A DNA stretch of 64,000 bases. Source: Cordilura impudica. Lineage: Eukaryota; Arthropoda; Insecta; Diptera; Scathophagidae. Every line of letters begins with the position of its first letter. Position 1 is the stretch's first letter. Location: positions 195,890,920 to 195,954,919 of the forward strand of contig OY821519.1 in NCBI GenBank assembly GCA_963682025.1, in the 5' to 3' direction. The translations under genes were made by a program, and so were the position numbers. The notes beneath the pieces were generated by a model that saw only the letters and a list, made by a program, of their open reading frames with translations, ran no database searches and was not told the origin of the DNA. Positions 56,391 to 64,000 of this stretch are shown piece after piece.

Positions 56391-57151
56391 GATGTGTTTT
56401 AATTACTAGATGTTCACACATCTGCCCTGTGGTGGGACTCACATGATTTTTTTATTTAGTATATCTTACTCTCTAATTTTCGATCAGAACATTATTCCAT
56501 TACAAAACACAACGTATGCTTTTGATACGCACCTTTATTACCCGAATGTGAATCCTGTTATATATATATATATTTTTTATTTTTGTATTTAGGAATATCA
56601 GTTCTGGCTGTCTCATTACTAATGAAATAAAATTTGGATTATTGGAAAGTAAACAATTAACATACAAATAAAAGAGATAGATATTGGTTAAAAACATACA
56701 CATGTAGTAATTAAAATGTGACGACCTGAACGTTCCTCATCATAAATGCTTGTACGATATCGTTTAAATTAAGCAATATTTTATTGTTGTTAACGATGGT
56801 CCATAATCTCCATAAAACCTTGTTAAATTCTGTTTCAAAAACAAATTGTTTATCACTGATCTATGTTCGAGTTCGAGGGTAGTAAATAATTCTAAAATTT
56901 TTCAGTTGGACTCGATCTTCCGAAGTTCGGGAAGATTTGCTTAGAACTTTACTATTATTAATGTTACATTTTGCATAAGAAACTCTTGATTGTTGAAGTC
57001 GAATCAGGAATCTTATGGTGTTTGAGACGATACTACTTTAAGAACGATAATTTACTTTATAATACATTATTTCAGATTTTATTTCAAATGATTCAATTTG
57101 TTTTTGTTTCTCAATTTTTTTAAATTAATTTTTTTTTTAACTTCTTTTCAG

Positions 57152-57375
57152 AAAAAACATCGCCCAAAACCCCATTATATGCGTCGTCAGACTGATATCA
57201 ACTACTCAATGCGTACAATTTTAGTAGATTGGTTGGTTGAAGTTTCCGAAGAATATAATTTGGACACTGAAACTCTCTATCTATCCGTATCCTATATTGA
57301 TCGTTTCCTAAGTCATATGTCGGTGGTACGCAATAAATTACAATTGGTGGGAACGGCTGCTATGTATATTGCCTC
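57152..57375 (+). CDS. CycA: Cyclin A, internal exon of the cyclin box
   Basis: Cyclin A binds and activates Cdk1 (and Cdk2 in some animals) for S phase and mitosis. The exon starts after TTCTTTTCAG at 57151 in phase 0 with [20 protein letters not shown] and continues [40 protein letters not shown] and [14 protein letters not shown]; it ends TC before GTAAGT at 57376, so a serine codon is split. MRTIL is the substrate-docking hydrophobic patch (MRAIL in many cyclins); the block to IDRFL is the cyclin signature. It closely resembles fly Cyclin A from memory. The frame is intact with good splice sites, so it is very likely a live gene. The preceding and following exons are not visible in this window. 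Confidence 0.93.
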
Positions 57376-58729
57376 GTAAGTATTTAAAATATTCGAATTT
57401 AAATTTTCTGCTAATAAATTATATAAACATTGAATTGTACTTCAGCTAAAAATCAACAATGAAATAAACCCCTGTAATGCATTTTCTTATAATTCTATTA
57501 TTTACCCTTGATAACTATAAATTCGGATTTCTAGTTTCTGTCTTTATTTTCCCTCTTCTTAAAAAAAAAAAAAAAAAAGATTTGTCATTATATATCAAAA
57601 CTTCAATTTTTTTGTTTACTTTAAATAAAATAAAACACGCTAGCGAATTTTTTTCTTCAGCAGTTTTCTAAAAAATCAAATAAATCTTTTTGTATACTCT
57701 CAGACAATATCATCATTATTGTGTTGCAACAACATTCTTGAAGCTCATTCAAAAAATTTTACTCTACACTCAGTACACATTTCTGTTGTATTTAACTATT
57801 TAGTAGTTTTTTTTATATCTTAAAGATTGACAGCAATTTGTTGTGGTTGATGTTGAATTGTTGGTTGCCATTTTTGTCTTATATATAGTGTTTATCCCGA
57901 TAAAAACAAAATATGTACATGAATGAGCTGTACTAACTTGATGTGAAACATTTTTTCTAGAATCTTAGAATTTTTTTTAAGGGAATTTGGCTTAGAATCT
58001 AATAACTTAAGTTTCTGAAAAAGATTGTATAGAAAATTGAAGATAAATTTTTCTATTGATATTTGTTCTATTGAATAAATATCCTCAGAATGAAGTGATT
58101 TCTATAGCGAAAAAATTCCAAAACTAAAGTTTTTTATATACCGATTGTATATATAAACCATTTTCTATAGGAAAAAAATTTCATTCTTCTTTCTCTAATA
58201 ATTTTCTATAGAAAAGTATTTTTCTAATGTGAAACTTTTTATGTAGATCTAAGAACATTTCAATTGAAAAAATTGCCACATAATCGAATGTGTTTAATTC
58301 TCAGAATTCCTAGAAAAATGCTTCAAATTAATGATATAAAAAGTTAAACACCATTGAAAGATTTTTCTATAAAGGATCTTAAGATCTCATCTAATATTAT
58401 TTGTAATAAAAATCTTTGATATCGACAGATTTCTCTAAAATTTTCTTAAACACATTTGTCACAGAATTTTATAACTTTTCTACTGTAAATAAGAAAATAT
58501 GAGAATTTTTTTATATAAAATCATGGTTTAGAATCTGATTTTTTACATAAAAAGGACTTAAATTCTGACAACAAAGGCAAAATAAATAGGATGTTTTCCT
58601 AAGAAAAATGCTCTTGAGTATTTAGAAAACGTTCCAAAAATCGGAAAACACATCCCGTCGAAAAAAGTTCAAAGAATCTTGGAACGGTCCTTAAAAAAAC
58701 ATGCTTAGTCTCGAAGTGATATTTTTAAT
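57376..58729 (+). other. CycA intron (part) with no recognised gene
   Basis: AT-rich. Several TTTCTATAGAAAA-like short inverted motifs occur at 58040-58230. Next is a hAT transposon. Confidence 0.6.
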
Positions 58730-61141
58730 CAGGGTTGGCATGATTTAATCATTTTGATTTAAATCATGATTTAAATCATGATTTAATCAAATGATTTTTT
58801 CGATAAAAATCAGTGATTTAATCAAATATATTTATTTTTTTTTTTTCACAAAAATATATTTTTTTACAGAAATTAACAAAAAACAAACAAATATATACAT
58901 GTTAAAGACAGGAATCGTTGACATCTGAGAAATCAATATCATTATTATAATGCTTAAACAAAAACACCAGCTTTCCAGCTTTTTGAATTCCCAGTCGGTT
59001 TCTTAATTTACTATGAACAATGCCAAATGTAGAAAACACTCTTTCGACAGCAGCTGAAGAAGCTATCGCCCCAAACAATTGCTTAACAATTGGAAAAATC
59101 GTAGAGTATTCTACTTCGGTAAATATGTTCTTCTGTGAAATCCACCACTCTAATGGTGTTACATTTTTTAACACTGCTGGTACGAACATCATACTTTGGA
59201 ATGGTTTTGATTTTGACTTAAGTTTTACTATCAATGGTAGCAAAACTGAACCATCATAGTGATTTTGTGCTTCCTCCAACGCACTTTCTTCTTCTATATC
59301 TGTAAGTGTGAATTCTGTTTGGGTTGGGTCTAATAAAAATGCCAAAAAGTGACTGGGAGTCATTGCTTGTTGATACCTCTTTTGAAACTTCGACATTTGG
59401 CTGACATTTATATCAGCATCATCAAATTTAGCTTCAAGTTTCTTCCAAGCCGTTACCGCTGTAGACAGATTTGCATTATTCCTTTGTAAAGTATCCAGTG
59501 CTACAGATATTGGCTTCAAAATTAAGAGAAAATCTTCCACTGATCGCTTTATGACCATGTTTTCAACTTTTGTCCTAATATCAGAATCGATAACGTCCCT
59601 ATTTTCTTCACACACTTTCAGTAGCTTCTGCCGCTCCGACAAAAAAACTTCGAAACAGTCAGATACAGTATTCCAACGAACATCTTTTGGCAGCACTAAT
59701 GCTCTACCTCCTTCTGCTTTGTACAATGCGCTAGCTGCATGATTGTTTCGGAAGTATTTAACTATTTGCACTACGTGTTCCTTGATAATGCCAATTTCGA
59801 AATCTTTGGAAAGTAAGTTCAACAAGTGTGCTGAACAGCCGTATGTGATTATGTCGCTTTTTTTTAAATCGTTCCGCATTTTAGCCATATTGTAAGCGTT
59901 GTCGGTGACCAAACTTGCCACATTGCAATTGTACTGAGACTTCTATTTTTTTATTAAAACTTCACAAATTTCAGTAAGATATTCACTAGTGTGCGGTTTT
60001 CCTGTTGTATCCACCGATTCAAAGAGGATCACTTCACTTTGCTCAGTAGTAATAGCAGCACAAATTACCGGTTCATTATGAACGTTTGACCAACCGTCAA
60101 CAGACATATTGACAAAACTATCAAATAGCTTAGAGAAGCACTGTTCTCTTTCTTCATGGTATATTTCATCCAATAATTTGCCTGAGATATCCTTCCGAGA
60201 TGGGGGGATATAACCTGGACGCAATAATGAAAGAGCTTTTTTTACTTGTGGATGTTCGATAGATCTGAAACTACAGTTGGTGGCAAACATAGACCTTGCT
60301 ATTTGTAGGTCAAGCTTTTTTTTCATAAATGTGGGCGTTTTTACAATAAACGGACTTAAACTATTTCCAGATAGCTCCTTTTTTTTAAGAGATGGTGCCG
60401 CGCATTCGTCGCCTTTACCAGAAGAACATACAGAGGTGGTAGGTTCAGAAGGTGGCGCAGATTCTGAAAAATAAATATTTTTTATTCCAAAAATACAATG
60501 GTGAAAACTGCATTAACTTACCTGTAACTTCATCATCGTCATCCGGAATATTATTTTTGCATTTTTCATAATGGCTTTTCATCCGCTTCACCAAACCTTG
60601 CATTTCTTTTTTACAATTTTTGCATATCGCTCGACAGCCAGTTTTAGAAGTCTGTTTTATTGTGAAATGCTCCCAAATCACATCCTTATAGCGAGGCATC
60701 TTTGTAAATATTAAATTAATTTATTCAAGCACACCGCACAACAATATCAACAGGCAACAAAAATAAACGATTCTTACTATCGTTCAACACAGTCGTTCGC
60801 TTTTCAGAACGCACATTCTTTCTTTTCTTTCATCAAATACGCAAAGTTTACAAAACCGGGATTCCCCATTTCTTTTACAGCCAGTTTTATCTCAAAATAT
60901 AATTAAACTCAGAGTTGCCACTGTGGTAAAAATCCACCAAAGTTGGTGGAAAACTTTTAGTTTGGTAGAGACATGGATTATTTTTCGGTGTGGTCGATTT
61001 TTTTTTGAGGAAAGTTGTAGCAAAATCGAAAAAATCAAAAAAATCAAAAAAATCGCAAAAAATCACAATTTTGTATGGATTTTTTGAAAAAATCTGATTT
61101 TTTGATTTTTTCCGAAAAAATCATGATTTTTTCCAACCCTG
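58730..61141 (-). mobile_element. Nearly complete hAT transposon, 2412 bp
   Basis: Ends CAGGGTTGG at 58730 and its complement CCAACCCTG ending at 61141, flanked by the perfect 8-bp duplication TTTTTAAT (58722-58729, 61142-61149). The subterminal DNA is rich in TGATTTAAATCA/ATCATGATTT repeats. It carries one spliced transposase gene on the minus strand. It lies downstream of the CycA exon, probably within a CycA intron. Confidence 0.93.
58902..60699 (-). pseudogene. hAT transposase with BED zinc finger, nearly intact
   Basis: Exon 1 (60699-60522) encodes a BED finger: VIWEHFT, then CRAICKNCKKEMQG and MKSHYEKC. A 57-bp intron (60521-60465, GTAAGT...TTTTTCAG) follows. Exon 2 holds the DDE core: first D in FVNMSVDGWSN (60098-60096), second D in SLVTDNAYNM (59903-59901), a CSAHLLNLL block, DVRWNT, and the dimerisation block IASSAAVERVFSTFG at the C-terminus. 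Lesions: TAG at 59945-59943 between the two aspartates, and an apparent one-base shift near 60420 between the spliced exon 1 frame and exon 2. Otherwise continuous to the stop at 58902, so the copy is young. Confidence 0.9.
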
Positions 61142-61149
61142 TTTTTAAT

Positions 61150-62440
61150 ATGAGAAGGTTTTTCTTTCTTGAAAATAATTTTGTCATTTTATTTTATTTT
61201 TATTTTATTCGTATATTGGTCTATGGAATTAATCCTTACAGACTATTTACAAAGAAAAACATTTTAAAATTAATTTTAGTACATAGATATTCATGAATTT
61301 AGAAAGCATATTATTTTACTTTTAATTAGATTAGTATTTAATGAGAAATCAATAAATCTACAAAGTTCATTAAATTGAATACACATTCTCCTGAGAGGGA
61401 CTGCATTTGCATAATTACCTCTATAGAACTGTACAGATAAAGGTGAGAAGTAACGTGTTGGTCGTTGAGGAATGTTGAATGATATATTGTTAATCAAAAA
61501 ACCGGAACAAACATCACCATTAATTATATTAAGAAGAAATGAAACAATTAGCATAGTTCTCCGGCTTTTTAAAGTTGGTAGCTTAATAAGGGCAAGTCTG
61601 CTGGTATAGGATGGAAGATTACTTGGATTGAAGTTTAAACTCCGAAGACAAAACAAAAGGAATTGTTTCTGCACAGATTCCAGACTGTCGGCATGAATTT
61701 GGTAGATTGGGTCCCAAATTATAGAAGCATATTCCAGTATAGGTCTCACAAGTGACGCATATAAAGTTTTGGTGACATATAGGGATCATTAAACTCTTTA
61801 GCCCAACGTTTTATGAAACCAAGTACACCTCTGGCTTTGTTGACAGTAATTGTTATATGAGGAACAAAGGTCAGTTTATGATCCAATAAAACACCAAGAT
61901 CTATAAAATTATCTACTTTATAGAGACAATAATCACCCAGCATATAGTTGACAGATATCGGCCTCTTTCTGACGAAACGCATATGTTTACACTTTTTAAG
62001 GTTTAGCTCCATTAAATTTAAATTACACCAAGAATGAAATGAATTCAAATCATTTTGGAGAAAGACATGATCAGAGTGTTGATTATAACAGAAGAAAATT
62101 TTGACATCATCCGCATACATCAAGATGTTTGAAAAACGAATAACATTCGGTACTCCCGACATTACATCTATCGGCTTTGAAGTAACATTTTTAAAACATA
62201 CTTTTTGTGTTCTATTGGTTAAATAAGAATATATCCACTTTGCGCAAAGATTTGAAAATCCCATCATATGTAATTTCTTAAGAAGAAGCTTATGATTGAC
62301 TTTATCAAAAGCCTTGCTGAAGTCAGTATAAATTGCATCTGTTTGTTTTCGTTCAAGAAAACCACGGTTGACAATTGTAGTAAATTGTAATAGATTTGTA
62401 GAGGTTGAACATCTTTTCATGATCGCAGAAAAAATATTTT
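61150..62440 (-). pseudogene. LINE reverse transcriptase and C-terminus, internally deleted
   Basis: Minus-strand frame 62420-61746 has DFSKAFDKVNHKLLLKKLHM, then SGVP followed directly by NILMYADDVKIF, so the palm motif YADD is present but the usual QGSxLGPLLFxLFIND before it is deleted. Then NLMELNLKKCKHMRF and FIDLGVLLDHKLTF. Frame 61749-61291 continues MRPILEYASIIWDPIYQIHA and FCLRSLNFNP to the end. This is Jockey/CR1-like ORF2 layout. A 5' truncation is at about 62440. Same family as the 3' ends at 46700 and 54500. Confidence 0.88.
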
Positions 62441-62595
62441 TTTTAAATGAAAAATTCTACAATTGCCTTAATAAAAATTGTTGTATATGACAAAAATGTC
62501 AAAATCTATGTCTTATCTAAGGATATAAGAAACGTTTTGTAGGAAATTTATTTTAAAATCTGAGAATCTATACTTAAATATCAATTTAAAGAATA

Positions 62596-62742
62596 CTAGC
62601 AGACTTCACCGCTCGAAATTCGAAATTGAAGTCAACTTTATTTCTCAACTTAGCCAATTCAGAAACCAACACTTTTATGGTTTATTATTATTGTGAATGA
62701 AGATAACAAACTCATTAACAAACACATTGACACATTTAATAA

Positions 62743-62815
<73 letters not shown>

Positions 62816-63042
62816 AACAAAGGGCCACACACACATAGCATATTATTAATTTTATGTATATGTTAGAAGCAACTTCAAATTCAATTTACTCAAAATAAAG
62901 GAAAACATTTAAAAATCTGTAAATCTGATGAACAGCTAAAAAGGATTACCTTTCAAATAATATACATTTGGTCGAAATCGGGATAAAACGGTAGAACAAA
63001 ACATCGCTCACAAGAAATTGTCTAGCTTATTAATATTATAGA
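62596..63042 (-). mobile_element. Helitron-like non-autonomous element, copy E
   Basis: Sense minus: 5' TCTATAATATTAATAAGCTA at 63042 after A; 3' region TCGAATTTCGAGC, then GGTGAAGTCTG and CTAG at 62596, followed by T. It contains a long AC/AT microsatellite. Confidence 0.8.
62742..62814. repeat. (AC)n(AT)n microsatellite
   Basis: About eight CA units followed by more than 25 TA units, inside Helitron copy E. The frame across it is an artefact. Confidence 0.95.
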
Positions 63043-63152
63043 TTTGAAAACCGGAATATTTTTATAAAGAGTTTAAATGGTTTTATTCAAAATGATTCAA
63101 ATAAGTTAATTCTTAACGAATTGCATGTTTTTCTCAATTGCTTTAATACTTA

Positions 63153-64000
63153 CAGTGGCCCCAAAAAGAAGTCGGACCAAGTGCCCCGGTAGGTGAGTAG
63201 GTAGCGTGCTCGCCTATCATGCGGGAGTCGTGGGTTCGATTCTCACCAGAGGCTTTGGTCTGTCGCTGCAAAAAACAGCCAAATCGTCTTTGTCACCCTG
63301 GACCCAAATTAGAATACAAATTTACTTTGCATTGTAATTAATATAAATAAATAAGAAGTCGGACACAAAATGTATTATTTATTAAAAAAAAAAAAATAAT
63401 AATAATAATAATGCTCTCAAATTAAAGCTACTAATGTAAATTCAAAAACTGTTTTCTAAAAAACAATAACTAAAACCTTTTCTAAAAGAACTTGGACATA
63501 TATTATAACTTCCCCTTTTTTGTTATTTCTTCTTCGCAATATTATTTTTTTTTTATCAAGTTTTTCCTATTTTCTTTGACATGGTCCGACAACGTCGTCA
63601 AATTCCTTTGGAATTGAGAGATATTTTAATAGATGATTACAACGAAGGCAAATCTCCACGTGTCATTGGAAAATTAGTAAATAGATCAAAATCTACGGTT
63701 TCTGACACTATTAATAGGATAAAAAATATCTGTGGAAGCTAGAAAAGAAAAAAATACAGATTGTCCAGAAAATCGAAAATGGCATTAGAGGTAGAAAAAT
63801 GTTTATATTAAAAGTGCTGTACAAAAAACGTAGTTTTTTTTTTTTTTTTTTTTTTTGTAAGAGTTGCCCGAAAGAAACCATTTGTAAGACAAGTTAATAG
63901 ATCTAAGAGAGTTAAATTCGGTTGCTTTTTAAGTTGAAAAATTAGCTCCAGAAACACACCATATAAAAAAAAGTACCATGAAAAAGCATTATTAGAAGAA
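63153..64000 (+). mobile_element. Tc1-like transposon, cut by the window edge
   Basis: TA then CAGTGGCCCCAAAAAGAAGT at 63153 is a Tc1-type terminal repeat. The transposase begins at ATG 63582: MVRQRRQIPLELRDILIDDY, then GKLVNRSKSTVSDTINRIKN, a helix-turn-helix domain, then a stop. Further pieces RVARKKPFVRQVNRSKRVKF lie at about 63862. Damaged; the catalytic part is outside the window. A SINE sits in the left terminal region. Confidence 0.8.
63178..63352 (+). mobile_element. tRNA-derived SINE, 175 bp, with 12-bp target duplication
   Basis: Perfect direct repeats AAGAAGTCGGAC at 63166-63177 and 63353-63364 flank it. The head holds an A-box-like TAGGTGAGTAGG and a B box GGTTCGATTCTC, 36-40 nt apart, the internal pol III promoter of tRNA genes. 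A tRNA-unrelated body follows, then an AT-rich tail ATATAAATAAAT. Confidence 0.88.

Larger units (their letters stand above)
49138..56937. repeat. Direct tandem duplication, copy 2 (7.8 kb)
   Basis: Matches copy 1. Copy-specific features: the AAAACTC-repeat insertion at about 49204-49749, an extra segment of about 36-40 bp near 53740 and small indels (an 8-bp stretch in CAACGTGATTCTTACGAG near 50240, a 10-bp loss near 54512). It lacks the MITE and the palindrome-end repeat found in copy 1. Confidence 0.93.

Noticed and set aside
40719..56937. Pure assembly artefact as explanation of the duplication
   Set aside because: Each unit has its own insertions, indels and substitutions, which a duplicated contig would not show; alleles placed in tandem remain possible and are listed as a check.
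59020..59742. Plus-strand frames in the 59-60 kb region
   Set aside because: Antisense shadows of the minus-strand hAT transposase.
62659..62841. 60-residue frame rich in YIYIYI
   Set aside because: A translation of the AC/AT microsatellite.
63178..63250. Functional tRNA gene
   Set aside because: The A and B boxes are present, but there is no good acceptor-stem pairing, an unrelated body and tail follow, and there is a target duplication: a SINE.

Overview
This is a very AT-rich, intron-bearing animal sequence and almost certainly fly DNA. Three things point there: a Cyclin A exon of fly type, a RIB43A-type ciliary gene, and a dense load of mariner, Tc1, Tigger, hAT, Helitron and Jockey/I-type LINE remnants plus repeat families typical of brachyceran flies. 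A calyptrate (blowfly/house-fly-like) genome is my inference; no species can be named from the sequence alone.

Only two host genes are visible. A RIB43A-like coiled-coil protein lies on the minus strand in two exons (16196-16083 and 14191-13169, clean splice sites, 378 codons plus stop). One internal Cyclin A exon lies on the plus strand (57152-57375); its other exons are not recognisable here, so its introns must be long. Nearly everything else is transposable-element DNA.

Layout. 1-3.4 kb: interleaved minus-strand LINE remnants. 4.3-5.1 kb: the first of five copies of a repeat with a 24-bp palindrome at one end ('palindrome-end family'). 6.2-6.8 kb: Tc1 remnant. 7.0-9.3 kb: Jockey-type LINE split by a 446-bp hAT-like MITE with a perfect 8-bp target duplication. 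9.3-10.1 kb: mariner. 10.4-13.0 kb: a 2.57-kb transposon with perfect 29-bp terminal inverted repeats and an unusual DDE-like transposase that I cannot place in a named superfamily. 13.2-16.2 kb: RIB43A gene with a Helitron in its intron. 17.2-26.7 kb: a multi-level nest (Tc1 > fly repeat > Tigger > fly repeat, with an hAT and a mariner also inside). 27-38 kb: more P-type repeat, Tc1, mariner, LINE, MITE and Helitron copies. 39.2-40.4 kb: TIR element carrying a small unknown reading frame.

40719-56937 is a direct tandem duplication (about 8.4 and 7.8 kb, near-identical). New insertions in one copy only give clean 'empty sites' in the other. The CycA exon lies just beyond it. 58.7-61.1 kb is a nearly complete hAT transposon (BED finger, 8-bp TSD) with one nonsense codon and one apparent frameshift. 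61.2-62.4 kb: LINE reverse-transcriptase remnant. 62.6-63.0 kb: fifth Helitron copy. 63.15 kb to the end: Tc1-like element carrying a 175-bp tRNA-derived SINE with a perfect 12-bp target duplication.

The genes do not form a pathway; what links the window is the insertion history. The most unusual items are the unclassified 10.4-13.0 kb transposon, the young tandem duplication beside CycA, the Helitron-like 5-copy family, the passenger-ORF TIR element and the SINE.
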